Shown here piece by piece: positions 8,293 through 16,607 of a DNA stretch of 64,000 nt. The stretch spans positions 1 to 64,000 of the forward strand of contig MAAL01000078.1 in NCBI GenBank assembly GCA_002163245.1. Direction: 5' to 3'. The DNA is from Gammaproteobacteria bacterium 42_54_T18 (GTDB taxonomy: Bacteria > Pseudomonadota > Gammaproteobacteria > Pseudomonadales > Ketobacteraceae). Positions within the stretch are counted from its first letter, which is position 1. Each line of letters opens with the position of its first letter. Both the position numbers and the translations under genes were made by a program. Under the pieces are notes generated by a model that did not search any database, had not been told where the DNA came from, and was given only the letters and a program-made list of their open reading frames with translations.

Positions 8293-9897
8293 GTGAAACT
8301 ACGAGAAACCAATATCCAAAAGCTTTCCAGTGAAGATTACGATGTTCTGATATTGGGGGGCGGGATCAACGGCGCGGTATCTGCCGCAGCATTGGCAGCA
8401 AAAGGCGTTAAAGTAGCTCTGATCGATAAAGGGGACTTTGCAGGGTTCACAAGTTCAAATTCCTCGAACTTAGCATGGGGTGGTATCAAATACATGGAAA
8501 ACCTAGAGTTTTTCTTAGTGAGTAAACTCTGCAAAAGTCGTAACCACCTAATGAAGCACTACCCTTCTACAGTGCAAGAAATCCGGTTCTTTACCACAAT
8601 ACAAAAAGGGTTTCGAATGCCGGTATTTTTTGTTTATCTAGGCACTGTATTCTATTGGTTAATTGGGCGTTTTTTCACCCAGCCACCCCGTTACCTATCT
8701 ACAGAGAAAATCAAAGATGAAGAAGGTGTTGTCAACACAAGCAATGCTAAAGCCGGGCTCGAGTACTCTGACTGTTATTTGTACGATAATGACGCCCGAT
8801 TTGTGTTCAATTTTATACGAACCAGTTTAAATTTTGGTTGTATTGCTGCAAATTATATAGAGTCGACCGGTGCAACTAGGGATGGCGATCATTGGACCGT
8901 TAATGCACGTGACACGATATCTGGCAAAAATATGAAGATACGCAGCAAAGCATTAATCAATGCATGCGGTCCTTATGTCGACGTTCATAACGAATTGACC
9001 CATCAACCTACTGCTCACCACCACGTGTTCTCTAAAGGCATTCACCTTATCGTTGACCGCATCACGGACAGCAAGCGTGTACTTACCTTCTTCGCTAGTG
9101 ATGGCAGACTTTTTTTCGTGATTCCAATGGGGCCGAAGACGTGTATAGGTACTACAGATACACAAGTTGAAAACCCAGAGACAACAGTAACCGATGAAGA
9201 CAGGCAATTTGTACTGGACAATGCAAATTCCCTGCTAAATTTAGCAGCCCCTCTAACGCTGGACAGTATCATATCCGAACGCTGTGGTGTGCGCCCATTA
9301 GCTATCGAGGGTGTAGGCGGAAAAGCCGATTGGGTAAAGCTATCACGTAAACATGCTATCGACGGAAATAACGAAACAAAACACTTAAGTATCTTTGGTG
9401 GTAAATTGACAGACTGCCTTAACGTGGGTGATGAAATCGTAGAAAGACTGAGTGAAATGGGGTTACGCATCCCCTTCCCCGATCGAAAGTGGTATGGAGA
9501 GCCTCACAACGCAGTAAAAGATGAATATATGCACCAGGCCAAGTTGATGGCTTTAGATGGCTTAACAGACCCTTCTTCCTCAGAACCACTAACACAACGC
9601 TTATGGCGACGTTATGGTGCCAATGCCATTAGCCTACTAGAAAATATAAGAAACGACCCGACAAATGCAACGCTTCTAATTGAAAATGCAGAATACACTC
9701 GATGTGAAATCGAGCAAGCTGCGAATCGAGAGATGATTACTAAGCTAGAGGATTTTTTACGGAGACGTTCGAAAATTTCATTGGTAGTGCGAAGAGGAGA
9801 CCTGAAAAATTCGAAAGGGCTAATGGAGGCTTGTGATATTTTATTTGGAGAACAAGCACAAGAAAAATACGATGAGTATTTTCAAGAAAACCCTTAA
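8293..9897 (+). CDS. glpD: FAD-dependent glycerol-3-phosphate dehydrogenase
   Basis: A 534-residue flavoprotein of the GlpD family, which oxidises sn-glycerol 3-phosphate to dihydroxyacetone phosphate and passes electrons to quinone at the membrane. The FAD-binding Rossmann motif GGGINGA is at 22-28, followed by the family signature DFAGFTSSNSSNLAWGG; PMGPKTCIGTTDT and the C-terminal DAO_C-like helical domain (SEPLTQRLWRRYG) are present. The start is GTG 8293; the best Shine-Dalgarno (aagga, 8275-8279) is a little far, so initiation may be inefficient. It is slightly longer than the usual 500 residues. No glpK or glpF is nearby. The symbol is by family; a substrate-shifted relative cannot be excluded. 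Confidence 0.82.
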   Translation: MKLRETNIQKLSSEDYDVLILGGGINGAVSAAALAAKGVKVALIDKGDFAGFTSSNSSNLAWGGIKYMENLEFFLVSKLCKSRNHLMKHYPSTVQEIRFFTTIQKGFRMPVFFVYLGTVFYWLIGRFFTQPPRYLSTEKIKDEEGVVNTSNAKAGLEYSDCYLYDNDARFVFNFIRTSLNFGCIAANYIESTGATRDGDHWTVNARDTISGKNMKIRSKALINACGPYVDVHNELTHQPTAHHHVFSKGIHLIVDRITDSKRVLTFFASDGRLFFVIPMGPKTCIGTTDTQVENPETTVTDEDRQFVLDNANSLLNLAAPLTLDSIISERCGVRPLAIEGVGGKADWVKLSRKHAIDGNNETKHLSIFGGKLTDCLNVGDEIVERLSEMGLRIPFPDRKWYGEPHNAVKDEYMHQAKLMALDGLTDPSSSEPLTQRLWRRYGANAISLLENIRNDPTNATLLIENAEYTRCEIEQAANREMITKLEDFLRRRSKISLVVRRGDLKNSKGLMEACDILFGEQAQEKYDEYFQENP

Positions 9898-9922
9898 TTT
9901 TTTAGATCAAAACAAATAATAA

Positions 9923-9950
9923 GGTGGGCGGTTCTCTACTTATGCCCACC
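9923..9950. terminator. Hairpin downstream of glpD
   Basis: Inverted repeat ggtgggc (9923-9929) and gcccacc (9944-9950) with a 14-base loop, 25 bases after the glpD stop and ahead of a convergent gene. No T run follows, so termination here is only plausible. Confidence 0.4.
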
Positions 9951-9970
9951 ATCAGCTTCAGAGAAAAATG

Positions 9971-10249
9971 TTAGTGCGCTAGCTTCTCCAGCACTTCCTT
10001 TGGGTCAGTTGTATGACTTAACGCTTCTCGTATCTTATTAAACGCATCTGCCGCTTTTTGAGAATGCGTACCGTACGATGTGAGCTTTCCATGATTCCAA
10101 CCAGCAGCCTTTAACACTTCTGCTTTATATTCAATGCCTCTATTTCCGTTACCGCCCATTTCTATCAAGTTTTGCTCAATAATTGAATGTGGCGGCTTCT
10201 CTTTTGAGAATGTAAGAAAATCATTGGGGTCAACTTCTCTAATATTCAT
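9971..10249 (-). CDS. Hypothetical small protein
   Basis: A 92-residue soluble protein without signal peptide or membrane segment; I do not recognise a family. It is balanced in charge, with a Gly/Asn-rich patch (MGGNGNRGIEY) and a helical C-terminal half. Start ATG 10249 has GGA eight bases upstream. Its base composition matches the neighbours. It is convergent with glpD and points the same way as the metal-hydrolase-like gene behind it, with 140 bases between, so cotranscription is uncertain. Confidence 0.55.
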   Translation of the reverse strand: MNIREVDPNDFLTFSKEKPPHSIIEQNLIEMGGNGNRGIEYKAEVLKAAGWNHGKLTSYGTHSQKAADAFNKIREALSHTTDPKEVLEKLAH

Positions 10250-10389
10250 ATAGCAGTTCCAAACCTAAAGAATCGAGTGAACTTTTATTATAGCGAAGAA
10301 AATCTGATGCTATTGGAGCAATTAATCATATCCACTCGTATTCACTGTACCTATGAGGAATAACCCTTAGGTATATGGAATAACAAACT

Positions 10390-11268
10390 CTATGCACTCA
10401 TCTTCTTAGTGGTTATGGTATTAAGAACATCCCCGAAAGACTCCATCAACATGTACCTCTCATCGGTATCCCAGGGGTGAAAATTAGGTTTTGTGTATGC
10501 CAATACGTAAGGAATCAGTTCACGCGCAATACCTTTTTTACCCCAAATAAGCTTTAATGCCTTGATTCTATTAGGTAAATCCCACAGCCCATCCTTCTTC
10601 AGCAGATAAATATGGCGTTCTGACACGTGCTTCATGATATCGAACGAAGATATTGCTAACCCCAACATTCTCAAGGGGTACCCGCCTTCTGATTGCTGAT
10701 AAAGGTCAAAACAAACTGCTTTATGCTCTAACTCCTCAAGGGCATGATATAACAACAATTGCTGGAATGGCATAGCCGCCCCTCGTAATAAGTCTGGACG
10801 TCGATAAATAAAAAAATGAGCCATTGATGCAGTGAAATGCTCTGAGGCAGAGGTCATTGATAATCTATATTCAGCTGGGATATTCTTTTTTGCCCATAAC
10901 CTCATTGTTTTAAGTTCATCGCTGAAAACTGTCATGTGCCCGTAACCGAGGGATGTTAAGGCTTTAGTCCAAGATTCATGGTGCCTGCCGTGATATGCCT
11001 CTTGTCTAATAAACCCTTCTATATGTTGTCGAAGTTCTGTAGTCAGATTCTCTTTACCAATTTTTGCTTGTACATCACGAGCAGAATCTATAAAAAAACG
11101 CTCACCTTCTGGAAAGGTAGACTGTAATGCATTGAAAAAATGCGTCGTTACAGGGTCATCACTATGCCAGTAACGATTAGTTTCCATTTCTTGTTGAAGA
11201 TCGAATTCAACTTCGCGTGCAGTAATAGAGAGGTTTTTTGGCGTCTTATTTTTTTGAACCGAAAACAT
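10390..11268 (-). CDS. PF10118-type putative metal-dependent hydrolase (ferritin-like diiron fold)
   Basis: A 292-residue protein of the family annotated as predicted metal-dependent hydrolase (PF10118). The conserved metal-ligand pattern is complete: FPEGERF with E56, QEAYH with E90 and H93, SEHFT with E143, and HALEELEH with H175, E178 and H182, spaced as in a four-helix carboxylate-bridged diiron site. The family is common in lipid- and hydrocarbon-using proteobacteria, but its reaction is not established; an oxygenase is as likely as a hydrolase. It lies downstream of pstB on the same strand, 128 bases away, probably as a separate unit. Confidence 0.75.
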   Translation of the reverse strand: MFSVQKNKTPKNLSITAREVEFDLQQEMETNRYWHSDDPVTTHFFNALQSTFPEGERFFIDSARDVQAKIGKENLTTELRQHIEGFIRQEAYHGRHHESWTKALTSLGYGHMTVFSDELKTMRLWAKKNIPAEYRLSMTSASEHFTASMAHFFIYRRPDLLRGAAMPFQQLLLYHALEELEHKAVCFDLYQQSEGGYPLRMLGLAISSFDIMKHVSERHIYLLKKDGLWDLPNRIKALKLIWGKKGIARELIPYVLAYTKPNFHPWDTDERYMLMESFGDVLNTITTKKMSA

Positions 11269-11396
11269 AGCGCAGCCCTTTTTATAACCAATGTTATAGC
11301 GAATTGTTCGTATACATCGAGTTTAGACGAGCTATGGTAAGATTTCCGCAGGAAACAACGTCAAGATTGTGTGGGGAAACGACAAAAATATACAGT

Positions 11397-12242
11397 TTAG
11401 CCTTTTTCCCCAGAGACGTATGCAGCGGTCAATGAATGCTGAGGGGATTCAAACAAAGGACGACATTGACCAAATTCTATTAATTTCCCTACACGTTCAG
11501 TCATCCAAAAAAATGCCGCGTAGTTCGCGATTCTTCGTGCCTGTGCGAGATTATGAGTGACGATAATAATGGTGTATCTTCCCGCTAAACGCTGAATCAT
11601 CTCTTCCACGATACCTGATGATATGGGATCCAAAGCACTACAGGGTTCATCCATCAATAAAACTGAAGGTTCTAAAATTAATGCCCGAGCAATGCAAAGG
11701 CGTTGTTGCTGTCCTCCAGAAAGTGATAGTGCAGAAGAACTTAATCTATTTTTGACTTCATCCCATAACCCAACACTCTGTAATGCATCAAATATTTTTG
11801 ATTCAACCTCGGCTTTATTTCTAACCCCATGTTCTTTTAACGGCAATTCCAAATTTTTTCTTATTGATAACGGAAAAGGGTTAGGTTTCTGAAAGATCAT
11901 TCCTATTTTGGTTCTGAGCGTTCGCACATCTACCGATCCATCGAAAATATTTTGCCCTTCAAAAGTAATATCCCCACTTACCTTTGCCCCTAGAATCATA
12001 TCTGTCAATCGATTTAATGCTGCTAAAAAACTGGATTTACCGCAACCCGACGGACCGATTAATGCAGTAATACACCCCTTATAAACCTCTAATGACACAT
12101 TCGATAACACGGTTTCCTGATCGTAAGAAACGGAAAGATTGTTAATTGAAAAATGTGGTGTCGCATCACAACAGGGCTCCCCCTGTTCAATAGAGCCCAG
12201 TGTATATGTACTTCCCTTAATCTGGCCGTTTGACATCGACAA
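11397..12242 (-). CDS. pstB: Phosphate ABC transporter ATP-binding protein PstB
   Basis: A 281-residue ATPase that powers high-affinity phosphate import through PstCA. Walker A GPSGCGKSS is at 63-71, the PstB-type Q-loop text IGMIFQKPNPFP follows, then the ABC signature LSGGQQQR and Walker B VLLMDEPCSALD. The N-terminus carries about 25 extra residues including a Cys pair (EPCCD). Last gene of the arsM-arsC-pstSCAB operon, 27 bases after pstA. No phoU follows, unlike the classical pst operon. The arsenic-gene context suggests selective phosphate uptake under arsenate stress. Confidence 0.92.
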   Translation of the reverse strand: MSMSNGQIKGSTYTLGSIEQGEPCCDATPHFSINNLSVSYDQETVLSNVSLEVYKGCITALIGPSGCGKSSFLAALNRLTDMILGAKVSGDITFEGQNIFDGSVDVRTLRTKIGMIFQKPNPFPLSIRKNLELPLKEHGVRNKAEVESKIFDALQSVGLWDEVKNRLSSSALSLSGGQQQRLCIARALILEPSVLLMDEPCSALDPISSGIVEEMIQRLAGRYTIIIVTHNLAQARRIANYAAFFWMTERVGKLIEFGQCRPLFESPQHSLTAAYVSGEKG

Positions 12243-12269
12243 TACCTTACAGTTTAACTGGGTTAACGA

Positions 12270-13106
12270 CTATAGAAGTCGGTTAATTTTCTTTTCAAGC
12301 CAAAATTCTGAAAGAGCATTCGCAGTTAGATTAATAATAACAACCATGATAATTAGCACAAGTGCAGATCCATAAGCGGCTTTATCTCCACCAACAACAT
12401 TCATAGAAAGATCGTAAATATGCACAGCTAAAGCCCTGCCTGAATCATTTAAGGATTCAGGCATCCTATCAACATAGCCACTGGTAAATATCAACGCCGC
12501 CGTTTCTGCGGTGGCACGCCCAATAGATAACAATAAACCGGCAGTTATCGCTGGTGAAGCATAAGGCAACAGCACCTGCCATAACAGCGTCGTGCGACTA
12601 ATACCTAGTGCAGCGCCCGCTTTACGCCATTCTTGGGGAACCGCAGTTAATCCCGCCTCTGTTGTTCGAATCAATATAGGCAACATCATGCACGCCAATG
12701 TTAGGGCCCCCGACAAGATGGAAAAACCTAATCCTAAAAAGCCACAAAAAAATGCATATCCAAACAACCCAAAAACTATAGATGGAACCCCTGCCAGAAC
12801 ATCCAATATTAGCCGGGTGGTTCTCACTCTTCTGCTAGATTTTTTTGTGAATTCAGCAAGCCAAATGGCGCTACCCAAACCGAGAGGTATAACAATGACA
12901 AGAGCCGTCGCAAGTATAAGTAACGTAGAAACGATAATTGGGTATATCCCCCCTTCTCGACCGGATCGAGCAGGATCTTCCGTCAAAAACTGCCAACTTA
13001 ACTTGGATGCGCCCTGCATAACCACTTCTGATACTAACCAGCCAAAAACAAATAAAACAATTGCTGCCATTAACCAAATAACAACAGTGAAGCAACGATC
13101 AATCAT
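12270..13106 (-). CDS. pstA: Phosphate ABC transporter permease PstA
   Basis: A 278-residue inner-membrane permease with about six transmembrane segments. The PstA hallmarks are present: GGIYPIIVSTLLI near the first periplasmic loop, the LAGVPSIVFGLFG motif, and the cytoplasmic coupling (EAA) loop RKAGAALGISRTT that docks the ATPase. It overlaps the end of pstC by eight bases, so it is translationally coupled to it. If the frameshift in pstC is real, pstA would be translated only by reinitiation. Confidence 0.92.
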   Translation of the reverse strand: MIDRCFTVVIWLMAAIVLFVFGWLVSEVVMQGASKLSWQFLTEDPARSGREGGIYPIIVSTLLILATALVIVIPLGLGSAIWLAEFTKKSSRRVRTTRLILDVLAGVPSIVFGLFGYAFFCGFLGLGFSILSGALTLACMMLPILIRTTEAGLTAVPQEWRKAGAALGISRTTLLWQVLLPYASPAITAGLLLSIGRATAETAALIFTSGYVDRMPESLNDSGRALAVHIYDLSMNVVGGDKAAYGSALVLIIMVVIINLTANALSEFWLEKKINRLL

Positions 13107-13975
13107 ACCCGTTTACCTCCCCTCGAGAGAGTCGACTTGCCACCCATGCAATACAAAACACCAAAATCATCAACAGTAGGCCCGAAGCAAACAATGCAGC
13201 GCGATGGTTGTCCGTAGCATAGGCCATTTCAAGGGCAATATTGGCAGTTAAAACACGTACAGGATCAAACAAACTTGAAGGGGTTTGTACCACGTTTCCC
13301 GCTACCATTAATACTGCCATCGTTTCCCCTAACGCCCTAACAAAAGCTAACAATACTCCTCCGACAATCCCTCTAAGCGCCGCGGGAACAAGCACCCCAA
13401 TGATCATTGATTTTTTAGACAGCGCTAAGGCAGCAGAATTTTGCAACAAATGGGTCGGGAGAGAGGACAATGCTGACCGACTGGTTAATGTTATCGTTGG
13501 TAATATCATTAGAGTTAATACAAGAATTGCAGTCAATAAACTCGCCCCGGGGGGGATGCACGTTATTTATCAAGGGGACAAGTTCTGTTAGCCCCCATAA
13601 ACCAAAAACAACCGACGGGATCCCAGCGAGAAGTGTTACAACTGAAGAAAAAGGTTTTCCAATAAACCTTGGTGCATAATATTCAATAAAAATGGCGCTA
13701 CCTAATCCAAAAGGAAATGCAAGAATCAGTGCACCGATACTGACGGCAAGGGTCGCCCATAACATTGGCAATAACCCAAGCTTTTTTTCTAGAGGATACC
13801 ATCCATCTGAGTTTAAAAATTGAGTCCACAAGCCTCCCTGTATAACAGGCCAAGCTTCATAGGTTAAAAAAACAATAATTAGAATTAAAAGAAGTGCAGC
13901 TACCCCCATTAACCACGAAAGGCCGAGACCAAACCACCAATCAATGCCTTTTGATGGGGTTGCTAACTTACTCAT
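13099..13975 (-). pseudogene. pstC: Phosphate ABC transporter permease PstC, interrupted by a +1 frameshift
   Basis: Two overlapping reading frames together give one PstC: residues from the start at 13975 (MSKLATPSKG, four-base overlap with pstS) through LAGIPSVVFGLWG and NNVHPP, then a jump of frame into the remainder ending at 13099 (LLTAILVLTLMILPTI, the coupling loop and last membrane spans). The break is at a run of seven G on the plus strand (13549-13555; seven C in the gene). Removing one base restores NNVHPPGASLLTAIL without a gap and yields 291 residues, a normal PstC. As read, the first product ends in nonsense after PPRGEF. It may be a homopolymer sequencing error, a phase-variable tract or a true mutation; the intact neighbours favour the first two. 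Confidence 0.9.
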
Positions 13976-14811
13976 TTTTCAGGTTTGGCCAAACTCACAA
14001 AAAACTGCTCTTCTATGAGGTCATTTACCACTGTCGATTGTGCGAACAATATAAATTGTTCCACTAACCCTTTTGGTTCCTGCTTAGTAATAAAATTAAG
14101 GGGTCTAGACAGAGGGAATCGTCGTCGTTTAATTTCCTCAACGTTCGCCTCTACCCCACCCATAGGCAATAGTTTTATCGGCGTACCATATTCGGCTTCA
14201 TACACTGCTGCACCAACCGAAACATAACCGATCGCTCCAGAATTACCAGAAACCGTTTTTATGCCCTGCTGATTGTCTCCAATAATTACACTTGCTTTGA
14301 TGTCGCTATTTTTAAGCATCAAATGATGAAGAAATAATTCCAGCGTTGAACGACCTTCCGCTTTGTTAACAACGGTAATTGGCGTATTGGCCCCGCCTAA
14401 TGATAGCCAGTTTTTGATTTTCCCCGTATATATGTTTCGTATTTGTACGTTAGAAAGTGTCTTAATAGGGTTGTTTTTATTAAGAATGATAGTGATACCA
14501 TCAAGGGCTATGGTGTGAGAAAACAAATCAGACTCAGATTGTTTTAGTGAGCGCGAAGCCATACCTATATCTGCGCGCCCGGCTCTCGCATCTGCGACAC
14601 CTCTAGAAGAACCTCCCGTTTGCACGTCAATTCTTACCCCAGGGTGAGACTTTTCGAATCGTTTTGCCATCTCTAGGGCTAAAGGAGCAACAGTGCTGGA
14701 ACCAGTTAATACAAGTCTCGAATTTTCTTTGGCATGTACAACAGGCATCACAGATAACATCACTAATATTGTTGCAACAAGAACCTTAGAGAAAATGCTA
14801 GATGGCTTCAT
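13972..14811 (-). CDS. pstS: Phosphate-binding periplasmic protein PstS family
   Basis: A 279-residue binding protein with a signal peptide ending in VHA (about residue 27). The phosphate-contacting segments of PstS are visible: TGSSTVAP at the N-lobe and TGGSSRGVADARAGRADIGMASR. It captures phosphate in the periplasm for PstCA. Its start overlaps the 3' end of arsC by 14 bases, so it is embedded in the arsenic operon. PstS paralogues in arsenic islands are known to be specialised; whether this one discriminates strongly against arsenate cannot be judged from the sequence. Confidence 0.9.
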   Translation of the reverse strand: MKPSSIFSKVLVATILVMLSVMPVVHAKENSRLVLTGSSTVAPLALEMAKRFEKSHPGVRIDVQTGGSSRGVADARAGRADIGMASRSLKQSESDLFSHTIALDGITIILNKNNPIKTLSNVQIRNIYTGKIKNWLSLGGANTPITVVNKAEGRSTLELFLHHLMLKNSDIKASVIIGDNQQGIKTVSGNSGAIGYVSVGAAVYEAEYGTPIKLLPMGGVEANVEEIKRRRFPLSRPLNFITKQEPKGLVEQFILFAQSTVVNDLIEEQFFVSLAKPEK

Positions 14812-15373
14812 TAACTTTTGTACCTATACCTGTATCCGTGCCTATATCTTTAGATGCATTCTCTGACGTATTAAGGGGAGAAAAACCAGCTTGCATTTGG
14901 TACATTAGCGAGTACACATCAAGGTCTGAGTTCTGCTCAAGTTCAAACATTAACTCACTAATCTTTTGTTTAAACACGTTAAAACAAACAGAAAACGCTT
15001 CTCGCTTTTGTTCATCCGAACCAACCTCAGCTGCAGGGTCGGGAAGCCCCCAATGCACCTTTTTAGGTTGCCCTGGGAACACAGGGCAAACCTCATTTGC
15101 TGCGTTACCACATACCGTCACAACAATATCTATATCGAAGGCTTCTGCCCCAGAAAACTCGTCCCAGCTTTTACTTCTCGGTGTAGCAGAAAAATCTAAG
15201 TGTTTTATTTGCTCAAGTGCAAAAGGGTTAACCTTGCCCGTTGGATTGCTTCCCGCACTATAAGCTTCAAAACTTTTTTCTCCTATAGTAGAAAAAAGCG
15301 CTTCGGCCATAATACTGCGCGCTGAATTACCTGTGCATAAAACAAGTATTTTCTTTTTACCGTTTAACAACAT
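14798..15373 (-). CDS. arsC: Arsenate reductase, thioredoxin-type (LMW-PTPase fold)
   Basis: A 191-residue enzyme reducing arsenate to arsenite. The phosphatase-like loop CTGNSARS has catalytic C13 and R19; the resolving cysteines C88 and C96 sit in VTVCGNAANEVCPVFPG, giving the three-Cys relay of the thioredoxin-coupled class, and PDPAA supplies the conserved Asp. The C-terminal 40 residues (Asp/Ser/Thr-rich, ending GTKVNEAI) are an unusual tail beyond the catalytic fold. It overlaps arsM by ten bases and pstS by 14, so it is strongly coupled to both. The product arsenite is the substrate of the neighbouring methyltransferase. Confidence 0.92.
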   Translation of the reverse strand: MLLNGKKKILVLCTGNSARSIMAEALFSTIGEKSFEAYSAGSNPTGKVNPFALEQIKHLDFSATPRSKSWDEFSGAEAFDIDIVVTVCGNAANEVCPVFPGQPKKVHWGLPDPAAEVGSDEQKREAFSVCFNVFKQKISELMFELEQNSDLDVYSLMYQMQAGFSPLNTSENASKDIGTDTGIGTKVNEAI

Positions 15374-16404
15374 GGAGCAGCCCCCTCTTCTGCTGAGCTC
15401 GCGTCAAAAGGTATTGCTTTACCACAACCCTCAAACAAACCGTAATGCTGTGAAAAATCACCTATAAATTCAAAGTGCTCCTGGTAACGTGTTTCCTGCA
15501 GCATTCTCCAAGTATTACCACATACCGGAAATATCTTCCCCGTTTGAATGTCATGGTGCTTATCAAGAATAAATCGGTGAGGGTGTTCTGGCACCGTTCC
15601 TTTATAGATTACTGCCTGGCCATGGTCTTCACAGTCCTGCTCGAGCTCTGCAATTTTAAATAATCGATAAGTAGCAGAGTAGAAACGAATGTTACCCACT
15701 TTATTAGCAAGCTCTGTATCGGTTACTTCTAACGGCCGGTCCTCAACTAACCGAGGATCAGCAAACCCCTGTCGCCGAGACAAAGTCACAAAATCGTTCC
15801 AATACAACGCACCACCTAAACATTCACCATAAAGCACAGGGTCATTAACAACGGCATCAGGGACTCGACGATCAGAATACACATCTGAAAAGTAGAACTC
15901 GCCACCTGGCTTTAATAAACGTTGAACGCTGGCAAGTACCGCATCTTTATCCGGTGACAGGTTAATAACACAATTTGATACGATGATATCGAAATACCCA
16001 TCCTCTAAATCAAGCTCGTCTAGCTTTTCGATATATCCTTTTAAGAAGGTGACGTTGTCATACCCAAACGCATCGGCATGATGTGCATGGTGCTTTTCAG
16101 CTATCTCAAGCTGTTCGTCGGTCATATCCACACCAACGACTTCACCTGTGGCACCAACCAGTTGAGCGAGCGCATAGACATCACGGCCAGAACCACTGCC
16201 AAGATCAAGAATACGACACCCTTCAAGTAATGAGGGACAGACCAAGCCGCAACCATAATATCGTGATAATACATCTGGGTGGATATTAGAAAGCAACGGC
16301 TTTAACCAGTTGGGTACTTGGCTAATATCGCAGCAAGCGGTAGTTTTTAGATCGTCAGTGCTTTGGAGTTGCTTACCGTAATAGTCTTGTACAACGTCAT
16401 GCAT
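15364..16404 (-). CDS. arsM: Arsenite S-adenosylmethionine methyltransferase
   Basis: A 346-residue enzyme that methylates arsenite with S-adenosylmethionine. The SAM-binding motif LDLGSGSGRD lies at 66-75, acidic VVGVDMT follows, and conserved Cys residues occur at C24/C25, C52 (YYGCGLVCP), C145 (VSNCVINL) and C195 (GECLGGAL), the pattern expected for As(III) binding. The C-terminus has a GCGKAIPFD segment and ends in a Cys pair, typical of bacterial ArsM. First gene of the operon that continues with arsC and pstSCAB. A candidate direct-repeat operator lies 32-49 bases before its start. No arsR is seen nearby. Confidence 0.93.
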   Translation of the reverse strand: MHDVVQDYYGKQLQSTDDLKTTACCDISQVPNWLKPLLSNIHPDVLSRYYGCGLVCPSLLEGCRILDLGSGSGRDVYALAQLVGATGEVVGVDMTDEQLEIAEKHHAHHADAFGYDNVTFLKGYIEKLDELDLEDGYFDIIVSNCVINLSPDKDAVLASVQRLLKPGGEFYFSDVYSDRRVPDAVVNDPVLYGECLGGALYWNDFVTLSRRQGFADPRLVEDRPLEVTDTELANKVGNIRFYSATYRLFKIAELEQDCEDHGQAVIYKGTVPEHPHRFILDKHHDIQTGKIFPVCGNTWRMLQETRYQEHFEFIGDFSQHYGLFEGCGKAIPFDASSAEEGAAPCC

Positions 16405-16435
16405 AATCTATTTGTCCAATGATAACGGCTAAATA

Positions 16436-16453
16436 CTATGTAAATGCTATGTA
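16436..16453. promoter_or_regulatory. 7-4-7 direct repeat upstream of arsM (PhoB-type architecture)
   Basis: The heptamer CTATGTA occurs at 16436-16442 and again at 16447-16453, separated by four bases, an 11-bp period. This is the geometry of Pho boxes and of other OmpR/PhoB-class operators, although the heptamer itself is a poor match to the E. coli Pho box. An overlapping inverted element atgta-ct-tacat (16449-16460) could instead bind a dimeric regulator. It sits immediately before the ars-pst operon. Confidence 0.35.
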
Positions 16454-16607
16454 CTTACATCATACTAAGTCGTTATTAGTTCTTGTTTTTAGTGGTCGCT
16501 AAGGCCTTAATGACCCTACCGTAACTTTATCGAGTTTATTGCTGTAGCTTACATTGTATCTAGTGTCGCGCCACAAGCGTAATTTCTTACACTGCAATAA
16601 AATTTAA

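Noticed and set aside
12592-13179. Plus-strand reading frame of 195 codons opposite pstA
   Set aside because: It is antisense to pstA, whose motifs are unambiguous; its composition (Pro/Thr/Asn-rich) is typical of a shadow frame.
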